Shown here one piece after another: positions 7,943 through 15,688 of a stretch of DNA of 35,903 nucleotides. Under the pieces are notes generated by a model. The model was not told the origin of the DNA and searched no databases. It saw only the letters and a list, made by a program, of their open reading frames with translations. Location of the stretch: NCBI GenBank assembly GCA_903904755.1, contig CAIVDV010000060.1, positions 1-35,903 of the forward strand, written 5' to 3'. The translations under genes and the position numbers were made by a program. The first letter of the stretch is position 1; each line of letters starts with the position of its first letter. The stretch comes from an uncultured Acidobacteriaceae bacterium (GTDB taxonomy: Bacteria > Acidobacteriota > Terriglobia > Terriglobales > Acidobacteriaceae).

Positions 7943-10900
7943 ATGGTTCCCACTCATTTCACTTCGCTTCCGGTTCGCCTCGGCCGTTTCCTCCTCGCCG
8001 CCGCCCTGGTTCTCACCACTGCCGCGCTCTTCCACTCCCAGCCGGCCTTTGCCCAGGCCACCAACGCTGCCGGCACCATCACCGGCACGGTCACTGATGC
8101 CAAGGGAGCCGTCATCCCCAACGCCTCGGTCACCATCACCAACACCGGCACCAACGTCGCCAAGAGCCTCACCGCAGACGGCGCAGGCTTCTACTCCGCG
8201 GGTTCGCTGGTTCCCGGTGAGTACAAAATCTCCGTCACCGCCCCCGGCTTCTCCACCACCAACCTCACCCTTACGGTGCAAATCGGCAACTCCGCCACCG
8301 GCAACGTCAAGCTCTCGGTTGGCGCTGCCAAGGAGCAGGTCGAGGTCACGGCCGATGAAGTCGCCGTCAACCAGACCCAGTCCACCGTCGGCGGCGTCCT
8401 CACTGAACAGCAGATTGATACGCTGCCCATCTCCGGCCGCAACTTCCTCGACCTCGCCCAGCTCGAGCCTGGCGTTCAGCTACAGAGCGGCGAAACCTTC
8501 GACCCCACCAAGGCGGGCTACTCCTCCATCTCCATCAACGGCGTCAATGGCCGTACCGCTCGCATCATCCTCGACGGCCAGGACATCTCCGACGAAACCG
8601 TCGGCACCACGACCTTGAACGTCAGCCAGGGTTCCATCGAAGAGTTTGAAATCTCCCGCTCTTCCCTCGACATCTCCAACGAACTCACCTCCTCCGGCGC
8701 CATCACCGTCTCCACGCGCACCGGAACCAACCGCATCCACGGCCAGGCCTTCGGCCTCTTCCGTGACCAGCGCGCCGGCGCAGCAGACGGCCCCGGCGGC
8801 ACCTCCTATCCCTTCCAGAAGAACCAGTTCGGCGGCCGCGTCGGTGGCCCCGTCCTCAAGGACAAGCTCTTCTACTTCGGTTCTGCCGAGCGCATCAAGC
8901 AGGACTCCTTCAACGCTGTTGAGGTGCCCAAGCCCTTCGAGGCTTTCAGCGGCGGCTACACCGCGCCCTTCCGTGACAGCTACGACACGGCCCGTGCCGA
9001 CTACAACGCACCTCACGGCATTCACATCTTTGCTCGCGGTTCGTACGAAGACAACCTCGACGACTCCACCTACGGCTACGGCTACTCCCGCTACGGCAAC
9101 AAGGACAACACCTGGGCCATCGCCTCCGGCGCAGACTTCCTCACCGGAAAGCTCACCAACAGCGTCCGCTGGAGCTACCTCAAGTTCCACAACCTCATCG
9201 CAGATCAGTCCGGCTCCGGCGTGCCCAACCTCGCTCCGGGCACCGAACTCTTCATCCACGGCCTCATCACCGGCCCCAACCTCCTCGCGCCCCAGCAGAC
9301 CTACCAGTCTGACAAGCAGGTCCGCTACGACGCCGGCTTTACCGTCAAAACCCACCAGATCCAGTTTGGCTTCAGCGTCAATGACATCCTCGGCGGCGGC
9401 TTCGCCAGCTTCTTCGGCTTCGCTCCTGAGCTTGCAGCCAGCTTCTCCCGCGGTCCTGTGGGCGGCGGCGATCCCACCGATCCAACCGCCTACTCCACCT
9501 CGTACATCGTTATGGGCAATGGCGAGGGCTACAACACTGAGAAGAAGAGCTTCAACAACCCCGCCGGAGGCCAGGGCGACTGGCGTCTCGGCGTCTACGT
9601 TGGCGACACCTGGAAGGTCAATCCCAGGCTCACCATCAACTACGGTATTCGCTACTCTCGCGACACCGGCCGCACCGACGCCGACCTCGGCACCATCCCC
9701 TGCTCCGACGCCATCGCCAACTTCGGCAGTCAATCTCCATGCCAGTCCGGCAACCTGCTCGACTCGCTCTCCGATGGCCTCGGTCAGCGCGTCCGCCAGC
9801 CCAACCGCGACTTCGGCCCCAAGTTCGGCTTCAACTACGACGTCAAAGGCGACGGTAAAACCATCGTCCGCGGCGGTGTCGGACTCTACTTCGAGAACAG
9901 CATCTTCAACAACGTCCTCTTCGATCGCCCCGCCAAGCTCGCCACCGGCCTCTTCTTCGGCGACGAGTATGTTCCCCGCGGATCATCCTCCATCACCCTG
10001 CCCGGTCAGGCTCCCCTCTCGTCGATTGATGGCCAATCCATCGCTTCTCTCTGGACCGAGCCCATCAGCCAGTCCTACAAGGCTTTCGCTGACCTCCAGA
10101 CTGCATACCAGGCAGCCACCAAGGCCGCCGGAGCTGCTGTCAACGGCAACTACGTCGCCAACACTCTCTGCGAAGGTCCCTGCTCGGGTCTCTCCATCTA
10201 CTACCCCGACTACCGTGTTGCTCGCTCTGTGCAGCTCAACATCGGTATCCAGCGCGAAGTGTGGAAGAACGCCGTCTTCTCCGCGGACTACATCCGCAAC
10301 ATCGGCACCCACTTCCAGCAGGCCATCGACGTCAACCATGTCGGCGATGCCCGCTACCTCAACAAGACCGCTGCCCAGAACGCCATCGCTGCCACTACCA
10401 GCGCATTTGATTGCGACGGAGGCTACTCCAGCGCCGCCATCGACTGCGCCATAGCGGGCGGGGCCATGATCAGCGACTTCGCCGGCAACGGCCTCGACTC
10501 AGGGAACGCCCTCCTCAGTGGCTATCCTGCCGCTGTCTTCGGTGCCACTCCTGATACTGGCGCTGCATTCGCCGGCCAGAACCCCCTCTGGGGCCACATG
10601 GCCGTCAACTTCCCCATGGGCCGCTCGGTTTACAACGGCCTCCAGACCAACCTCCGTCAGGGCGGACGCCTCCCCATCAAGGGCCTGGTCTCCTCCAACT
10701 TCGAAATCTCCTACACCCTCTCCCGCTTCGTCTCCTCCGGTGGTGCCGACCAGAACTTCACCCCCACCGCGACCGACAACAACAACCCGCTCGGCTTCAT
10801 CGGTCCCGCCGGAATTGACCGTACGCATCAGCTCTCCTACGGCGGCACCTTCACCTGGCTCGGCGGCATCGGCACCAGCCTCATCGGCCACTACTACTCG

Positions 10901-11494
10901 GCTCTGCCCACCACCCTCACCCTCGACAACAACGGCGATGGCCCCGGCGAAATCTTCAGCTCCGATATCACCGGTGACGGAACGACCGGCGATATCCTCC
11001 CTGGTGAAAAGGCCGGCGCGTTCATGCGCTCCGTCAAGCGCAGCAACATCAACACCGCCATCAACAACTACAACAACACCTACGCAGGCAAAATCACCCC
11101 TGCCGGTCAGGCCGTCATCAGCGCCGGCCTCTTCACGGCAAATCAGCTCACCCAGCTCGGCGCCGTCACCCGTTCCATCGCCACCGCTCCCACCAACAAC
11201 GCCGGCAACGGCAACCTGCGCACCTTCGACCTCTCGCTCAACCGCCCCACCAAGATCAAGCAGCTTGGCGAAGGCTTCTCCATTGAGCCCAGCATCAGCT
11301 TCTTCAACCTCTTCAACTTCGCCAACTTCGGCACCCTCGGCGGCAACCTTCTCGACAGCCAGCAGAGCGGTACGGTCAACGGTACAACCACCTCTCTCGA
11401 TGATCTCGGCGCAATCCGCGCCGGCAACGGCTCCGGCGTCTTCAGCCAGGGCGCTGCCCGCATCATGGAGTTCGGTCTCAAGATCAACTTCTAG
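7943..11494 (+). CDS. Oar-like TonB-dependent receptor with carboxypeptidase-regulatory domain
   Basis: The 1183-residue product is a predicted outer-membrane receptor. AGGAG (7932-7936) lies 6 bases before the ATG. A signal peptide of about 38 residues ends near QPAFAQA. It is followed by a carboxypeptidase-regulatory domain (about 44-125, with TITGTVTDAKGAVIPNASVT) and a plug region (about 150-270, with LPISGRNFLDLAQLEPGVQL and ILDGQDISD). A long barrel ends in LKINF, with the terminal phenylalanine expected of outer-membrane barrels. Lysine is written mostly as AAG and the codon choice looks somewhat more selected than in the first receptor, which may mean higher expression. No partner genes identify its substrate. 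The stop codon falls at the edge of a nested inverted repeat. Confidence 0.92.
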   Translation: MVPTHFTSLPVRLGRFLLAAALVLTTAALFHSQPAFAQATNAAGTITGTVTDAKGAVIPNASVTITNTGTNVAKSLTADGAGFYSAGSLVPGEYKISVTAPGFSTTNLTLTVQIGNSATGNVKLSVGAAKEQVEVTADEVAVNQTQSTVGGVLTEQQIDTLPISGRNFLDLAQLEPGVQLQSGETFDPTKAGYSSISINGVNGRTARIILDGQDISDETVGTTTLNVSQGSIEEFEISRSSLDISNELTSSGAITVSTRTGTNRIHGQAFGLFRDQRAGAADGPGGTSYPFQKNQFGGRVGGPVLKDKLFYFGSAERIKQDSFNAVEVPKPFEAFSGGYTAPFRDSYDTARADYNAPHGIHIFARGSYEDNLDDSTYGYGYSRYGNKDNTWAIASGADFLTGKLTNSVRWSYLKFHNLIADQSGSGVPNLAPGTELFIHGLITGPNLLAPQQTYQSDKQVRYDAGFTVKTHQIQFGFSVNDILGGGFASFFGFAPELAASFSRGPVGGGDPTDPTAYSTSYIVMGNGEGYNTEKKSFNNPAGGQGDWRLGVYVGDTWKVNPRLTINYGIRYSRDTGRTDADLGTIPCSDAIANFGSQSPCQSGNLLDSLSDGLGQRVRQPNRDFGPKFGFNYDVKGDGKTIVRGGVGLYFENSIFNNVLFDRPAKLATGLFFGDEYVPRGSSSITLPGQAPLSSIDGQSIASLWTEPISQSYKAFADLQTAYQAATKAAGAAVNGNYVANTLCEGPCSGLSIYYPDYRVARSVQLNIGIQREVWKNAVFSADYIRNIGTHFQQAIDVNHVGDARYLNKTAAQNAIAATTSAFDCDGGYSSAAIDCAIAGGAMISDFAGNGLDSGNALLSGYPAAVFGATPDTGAAFAGQNPLWGHMAVNFPMGRSVYNGLQTNLRQGGRLPIKGLVSSNFEISYTLSRFVSSGGADQNFTPTATDNNNPLGFIGPAGIDRTHQLSYGGTFTWLGGIGTSLIGHYYSALPTTLTLDNNGDGPGEIFSSDITGDGTTGDILPGEKAGAFMRSVKRSNINTAINNYNNTYAGKITPAGQAVISAGLFTANQLTQLGAVTRSIATAPTNNAGNGNLRTFDLSLNRPTKIKQLGEGFSIEPSISFFNLFNFANFGTLGGNLLDSQQSGTVNGTTTSLDDLGAIRAGNGSGVFSQGAARIMEFGLKINF

Positions 11495-11608
11495 AGCATT
11501 TTAGGAAAAGGTGTAGACCGACCAGCAGAAAATCGTGTGGCCTTTTCATCCAAGAAAGGCCACACCGAACCGATGCTGCGAGACCACAGCATTTCCTGAA
11601 ATGCGTTA
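11492..11608. repeat. Nested inverted repeat, possible MITE with TA flanks
   Basis: GCATTTTAGGAAA (11496-11508) pairs with TTTCCTGAAATGC (11592-11604) at 12 of 13 positions. Inside lies a perfect 11-bp hairpin, GTGTGGCCTTT (11535-11545) with AAAGGCCACAC (11555-11565). TA dinucleotides flank the whole at 11492-11493 and 11607-11608, as an IS630/mariner-type insertion would leave. The left TA is part of the receptor's TAG stop codon. There is no coding capacity. It could also be a complex terminator, although no T-run follows the inner stem. Confidence 0.45.
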
Positions 11609-11624
11609 ACCCTCGTGCAAACGC

Positions 11625-11658
11625 AAAAAGGGGCGAAGCCTTGTGGCTCCGCCCCTTT
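11625..11658 (-). terminator. Rho-independent terminator of rsfS
   Basis: AAAGGGGCGAAGCC (11627-11640) and GGCTCCGCCCCTTT (11645-11658) form a 14-bp stem with one mismatch and a TTGT loop. Read on the minus strand, a run of five T follows (11629-11625). It lies 19 bases past the rsfS stop codon and could also stop transcripts arriving from the receptor side. Confidence 0.8.
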
Positions 11659-11676
11659 CGCTGTCTTGCTTCCTGC

Positions 11677-12825
11677 TTACTTCTTCTTCGCCGGTGCCCC
11701 GAGTCCTTCCGGCGCTTCCGCACCGGTAACTGGCGGCTTCATTCCCAGCAAAGCCGGAGCAGATGCTCCAACCGTCTTCGACTGCGTCACCGGAGGCTTC
11801 ATACCAAGCTTCTGAGGTGCAATCGCTCCAACGTTCTTCGGTGCAGCCTTCTTCGCTGCAGGCTTCGCAGCAGCCTTCTTCAATTCGGGCTTTGCGGCGG
11901 CCTTCTTGGCAACGGCTTTCTTCGCAGGCGCCTTCTTGGCAACAGCCTTCGCCACAAGCTTCTTTGCCGGCGCCTTCTTGGCTACCGCTTTCTTCGCTGC
12001 CGGCTTTGCGGTGGCCTTCTTGGCAATAGCCTTCTTCGCGGGTGCCTTCTTCCCAACAGGTTTTGCCGCTACCTTCTTCGCAGCAGCTTTCTTCACTGCG
12101 GGCTTTGCGGCAGCCTTTTTCGCCGGGGCCTTCTTCACTGCCGGCTTCGCAGCAGCCTTCTTGGCAACGGCCTTCTTCGCCACTGCCTTCTTTGCAGCGG
12201 GCTTCGCGGCCGTTTTCTTCGCCGGTGCCTTCTTGGCAGCTACCTTCTTCACAGTGGCCTTCTTTGCCGCCTTCTTCGCGCTCTTCTTTGCGGTTTCAGC
12301 ACTCACAGTCGTTCCTCCCCCTGTTTTTGTTTTTCCCGCCGCCTTCTTCCCTGCGGCTGAGCTTGCACCCTTGGTGGCAGCCTTCTTGGCCGGCGCTTTC
12401 TTTGCTGCCGTGCCCTTCCGCACTGCCTTCGTCCGGCTCACCATCGCGGCCTTCAACTCCTCCGCAACTTCCTCCGAACTCAGCTGCCGCGCACTCTTGC
12501 GCAGCCGCTCAATGTCATAAAACGCGCGCTTCTCTGCCAGAAATACGTGAATCACAATGTCCCCATAATCCAGCAGAATCCACTCGGCCTGCCGTCGTCC
12601 TTCCACGGACTTCGCGTACACGCCAAACTCTTTCTTCAGCCGAAACTCAATCTCATCAGCAATCGCTACAGCCTGGCGGTCATTCGTCGCCGACGTAATC
12701 AAAAAATAGTCGGCCAGTCCGGCATCCGCTGCGTCCAGCGCCAGAATCTTCGTGTCTTCGCCCTTTTTGTCGTCGCACGCTGCAACGGCCGTCAAGAGCA
12801 TACGGCTTGTTTCTTCAGATACCAT
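11677..12825 (-). CDS. rsfS: Ribosome silencing factor RsfS with long histone H1-like tail
   Basis: The 382-residue protein has two parts. Residues 1-118 are a complete RsfS/Iojap domain (for example DAGLADYFLITSATNDRQAV and WILLDYGDIVIHVF), which in other bacteria binds uL14 on the 50S subunit and blocks subunit joining in starved cells. Residues 130-335 are a low-complexity basic tail of AKKA, AKKAPAKK and KPAAKKA units like eukaryotic histone H1 or bacterial Hc1-type proteins. The last 50 residues carry LGMKPPVT twice and end in PAKKK. The usual RsfS is about 110-130 residues, so the tail triples its length. The frame is unbroken. AGGAGA (12837-12842) supports the start. An internal Met128 with GGAGGAG upstream could give a free tail. 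nadD lies upstream, the classic neighbour of rsfS. Confidence is high for RsfS, while the tail's role is unknown. Confidence 0.92.
   Translation of the reverse strand: MVSEETSRMLLTAVAACDDKKGEDTKILALDAADAGLADYFLITSATNDRQAVAIADEIEFRLKKEFGVYAKSVEGRRQAEWILLDYGDIVIHVFLAEKRAFYDIERLRKSARQLSSEEVAEELKAAMVSRTKAVRKGTAAKKAPAKKAATKGASSAAGKKAAGKTKTGGGTTVSAETAKKSAKKAAKKATVKKVAAKKAPAKKTAAKPAAKKAVAKKAVAKKAAAKPAVKKAPAKKAAAKPAVKKAAAKKVAAKPVGKKAPAKKAIAKKATAKPAAKKAVAKKAPAKKLVAKAVAKKAPAKKAVAKKAAAKPELKKAAAKPAAKKAAPKNVGAIAPQKLGMKPPVTQSKTVGASAPALLGMKPPVTGAEAPEGLGAPAKKK
11830..12440 (-). repeat. Low-complexity repeats encoding Lys-Lys-Ala units
   Basis: The DNA is built of degenerate short units such as GCCTTCTTCG / GCAGCCTTCTT (plus strand) that encode AKK(A/P/V/T) on the minus strand. 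The unit length varies, so it is not a clean tandem array. The repeats may promote length change by slippage or recombination between strains. Confidence 0.75.
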
Positions 12826-12843
12826 GGATGAATTCTTCTCCTA

Positions 12844-12857
12844 ATTGTGCCCACAAT
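12844..12857. promoter_or_regulatory. Short palindrome upstream of rsfS ribosome binding site
   Basis: ATTGTG-CC-CACAAT is a perfect 6-bp inverted repeat lying 18 bases before the rsfS start and next to its ribosome binding site. It could be a small operator or an mRNA hairpin affecting translation of rsfS relative to nadD. Position is the only support. Confidence 0.25.
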
Positions 12858-12953
12858 GGCACGCACCATGTTAGCAGGTAGTCAACTCTCCGCAAGTGCA
12901 ATTCGCCGCATACGTCCAATATCCGGCATCCCCTTTCCCGTTCCCCCCCGCTA

Positions 12954-13697
12954 TCAACCCTGATACAGACCACGCTCCTCAATGTACTTCAGCACCGGCG
13001 CAGCCACCGCAAGCGCCCGCTCACCGCTTCCTGTCGTCCGCAGGCTCTCGCGCAGCGCCGTCGCGCTCACCTCGTAGTGCAAGTCAGGCATGACAAACAT
13101 CTCCGCCCACCGGCCCTCGCCATCCTCCACCCTGTACTGCGTCAGTTCCCCCAAACGTCCCGCTTCCCCGGCCGTGATCCCTTTAGGAAGTCCCTCATCC
13201 AGCCGGCCCAAATCCTCGCCCGGTCGCGCCACCACCACCAGCGTCGCCGCAAACGGAATCTCCCCCGCCTCATGCCATCGCCCCAGCAGCCGGAACGCAT
13301 CCGCCCCCATCAGCAGATACAGCTTCACCCGCCCCTCTGCCGCAATCCTGCGCAGCGAATCTATCGTGTAATTCGGCTCCCCATCGGCTCGCGGCGCATC
13401 CGCCAGTGAGACCCGGAACCCCGCCTCATCCTCAATTGCAAGCCGCGTCATCTCCACCCGGTCCGCATAGCCGGCCTGCAGCAGCGTCGTTCCATCCAAC
13501 ACCTTAAGCGGCTGCTTGCCCACCGGCACAAACAGAACCTCATCCAGCCCCAACGCCTCTTTTGCCGCCCGCGCCACTGCCAGATGCCCCAGGTGCGGCG
13601 GGTCAAAGCTCCCCCCAAAAAACGCAATCCGCCGCGTCTCCCCCACTCCCGCAACTGCTCCCGCACCCATCCCCAAAACCACTACCTCTTCCACCAC
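12954..13697 (-). CDS. nadD: Nicotinate-nucleotide adenylyltransferase NadD
   Basis: NadD transfers AMP from ATP to nicotinate mononucleotide to make deamido-NAD, a late step of NAD synthesis in the cytoplasm. The 247-residue product shows the nucleotidyltransferase motif GGSFDPPHLGH (28-38), MGAD (131-134) and the C-terminal V-S-A-T-A-L-R (211-217), the family's version of ISSTxxR. The GTG at 13697 starts one base after the stop codon of the upstream peptidase gene, which suggests translational coupling. An ATG at 13670 would remove nine non-conserved residues and is equally possible. rsfS follows 128 bases downstream, an arrangement found in many bacteria. Confidence 0.93.
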   Translation of the reverse strand: MVEEVVVLGMGAGAVAGVGETRRIAFFGGSFDPPHLGHLAVARAAKEALGLDEVLFVPVGKQPLKVLDGTTLLQAGYADRVEMTRLAIEDEAGFRVSLADAPRADGEPNYTIDSLRRIAAEGRVKLYLLMGADAFRLLGRWHEAGEIPFAATLVVVARPGEDLGRLDEGLPKGITAGEAGRLGELTQYRVEDGEGRWAEMFVMPDLHYEVSATALRESLRTTGSGERALAVAAPVLKYIEERGLYQG

Positions 13698-13698
13698 T

Positions 13699-15624
13699 CT
13701 ACGGCTTCATCAGCATCACACTGACTATCTGCCCATTCACCGTCTTGTCCGCACTGTCTGTGTACTCAATCTCAGCGCGCATTCCGTCCATCTCCTTGCA
13801 CACATTCATCTCCGCCTTCGGCTCAAACCCCAGCGCGCTCAAATCCATCTTGTGATAGTTGCTGCTGTACAGCGTCAGCGTTTTCGCCTCCCGCTTTGGC
13901 GTGTTCTTGGTTGCCGCCTTTGCCGGCACCTCAAGCTGCAACTCCATCTCCGCAGGATACGTGCATTCAATTTTGTGCACCGTGCCCGTTGCCTTGTGCT
14001 TCGGCCCACTCGGCGTCGCCACCGGATGCTTCGGCGCAGGCAAGCCCGTCACCTCCGCATTCTCAATCGGCTTGCCATTCAGTGTAACCATCACGGTTCC
14101 AGACTCAGTTCCCTGCTGCTCCTTCGCAATCGCTTGCTCCTGCTTCACCATCTCCAGCCGGTTCCGCACCGCAGCTTTCTCTGCGCCCGTTCGCGCAATC
14201 TGGCCGGCCGCCTCCAGCACGTCCGTCGCCTGGTCCAGCTTCCCTTGCATCGCCAGCACATTCGCGGCATTCACGCGATAGCTCACGTTGTGCAAGTCCA
14301 GTTGCACCGCCTGCACCAGCAGCTTGTACGCCTCATCCAGCTTCCCGCCTGGCTGCGACAAACACAGCCCCAGCAGCCCATACGCCGGCGCATATCCCGG
14401 ATTCGCCGCAATCGTCTGCCGCAGAGCCTTCTCCACCTCCGTGCTCGTCGTCCCGGATCCCTCCATCGACAACTCGGCAAAGTAGAAGTTCACCATATAG
14501 TCTTTCGACCCCAACTCCACCGCCTCGCCAAAATGCTTCTTCGCCGTCGCATGGTCGTCTGCCATCAACGCCATCAGCCCTTCCACCGCCCGGGCTTCAG
14601 CGTTCTTCGGCTCCGCTGCAATCACTCCATCCAGCAGTGCCTGCGTGTCCTTGTTCCGTCCCTCGGCCGCCATAAATCGTGCGCGTGCCAGGTCATACTC
14701 CACCTTGCTCAGCGTCTTCACATCAAACTTCGTCTCATCAATCGGCGCCGCCGCACTGTTCAGTACAAAATGCAGAAACCCCTGCTGCTGAATGTAAAAC
14801 CCAAGCGCGCTCTGCAGCTTCTTCAAATCCCCAAATGCCGAGAACGCAGCCGACACCGGATCCGTCCCCCGCCGCACCAGTTGCATATACTCGCTCAGGT
14901 GCTGCGTCCCCTGCTTCCGGTCATTGATGATCAGCATGTGCGTCAGCGCCCAGCTCTCCGCATAGAACGCTGATCCCTTGTCCTCCTGGTGGTAGTAAGG
15001 CGAGTTGCGATCCACCCGGAACAGCGTCTCCAGCGGAATCATCTGGATTTGCCGCAGATACCCCAGCTCGTTTCCGTCAATCTCGCCCACCTGCGCATCT
15101 TTGTCGTGGATCGTTGTGTTCTGAAAAAACTCCGCAACCCCCTCCGTCAGCCACAACGGCATCCAGTCCTGCGCCCCCCGATACTGCAAATGCGTGTATT
15201 CGTGATACACCGTCGCGTACGGGTGATCTCCATCCGCTTCCAGCTCCAGCAGAATGTAATTCTGGTCCTGCGCGCTCAGGAAAAGCCCAGCCAGCGAGAG
15301 CTGATTCTTCTTCAAATACTCTTCCGGCTCCATCGCCTCAAAGCTCTTCCTGTTCTTCATCGCCAGCACCAGCATCGGCGGGCCCGCATCCACATTCGCC
15401 TTCGGAAACAGTGCCTGAAACACCCATCGCATCCGCTCCAGGTTGTCCAGCACATGCCGCGCATTTTTCTCGCCGGCATCGGTCACCACGGTAAAGTGTT
15501 CGCTTGTCACCTGCACCGGCGGTTGCTCCGCAGCTCGGCCTGCACGCGACATGGCACCGCACAGCACCGCCACCGCCACCAGTCCGCACACCGTGGCTTT
15601 TGTCAGGGGTACCCGAATGGCCAT
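13699..15624 (-). CDS. Exported gluzincin-type metallopeptidase with TPR-like repeats (peptidase MA/DUF1570-like)
   Basis: The 641-residue product has an N-terminal signal peptide (about 1-32, ending GRAAE) and is probably periplasmic or secreted. A zinc-peptidase core follows: HEYTH (141-145), and 15 residues later TEGVAEF (160-166), which would supply the third ligand glutamate of a gluzincin. Residues 310-500 have helix pairs typical of TPR units. The last 130 residues (from about 515, VMVTLNGKPIENAEV) look like a small beta domain with a Lys/Pro-rich linker. AGGAGG lies 11 bases before the ATG. The gene ends one base before nadD, so the three minus-strand genes may form an operon, although a functional link to NAD synthesis or ribosome silencing is not obvious. 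The substrate is unknown. Confidence 0.82.
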   Translation of the reverse strand: MAIRVPLTKATVCGLVAVAVLCGAMSRAGRAAEQPPVQVTSEHFTVVTDAGEKNARHVLDNLERMRWVFQALFPKANVDAGPPMLVLAMKNRKSFEAMEPEEYLKKNQLSLAGLFLSAQDQNYILLELEADGDHPYATVYHEYTHLQYRGAQDWMPLWLTEGVAEFFQNTTIHDKDAQVGEIDGNELGYLRQIQMIPLETLFRVDRNSPYYHQEDKGSAFYAESWALTHMLIINDRKQGTQHLSEYMQLVRRGTDPVSAAFSAFGDLKKLQSALGFYIQQQGFLHFVLNSAAAPIDETKFDVKTLSKVEYDLARARFMAAEGRNKDTQALLDGVIAAEPKNAEARAVEGLMALMADDHATAKKHFGEAVELGSKDYMVNFYFAELSMEGSGTTSTEVEKALRQTIAANPGYAPAYGLLGLCLSQPGGKLDEAYKLLVQAVQLDLHNVSYRVNAANVLAMQGKLDQATDVLEAAGQIARTGAEKAAVRNRLEMVKQEQAIAKEQQGTESGTVMVTLNGKPIENAEVTGLPAPKHPVATPSGPKHKATGTVHKIECTYPAEMELQLEVPAKAATKNTPKREAKTLTLYSSNYHKMDLSALGFEPKAEMNVCKEMDGMRAEIEYTDSADKTVNGQIVSVMLMKP

Positions 15625-15688
15625 CGTCGTTCATGCCTCCTGGGCTACCGCAAATGCCCGCAGATTTCCTATGTATCCTGGGCGAGTG

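Noticed and set aside
11830-12440. CRISPR-like array in the repeat-rich region
   Set aside because: Units are short, degenerate and coding, with no constant repeat and unique spacers, and no cas genes are present.
11906-12520. 204-codon plus-strand frame rich in Ala and Phe opposite the RsfS tail
   Set aside because: Looks like a hydrophobic membrane protein but is only the complement of the AAG-AAG-GCC repeats; no ribosome binding site and no variation expected of a real protein.
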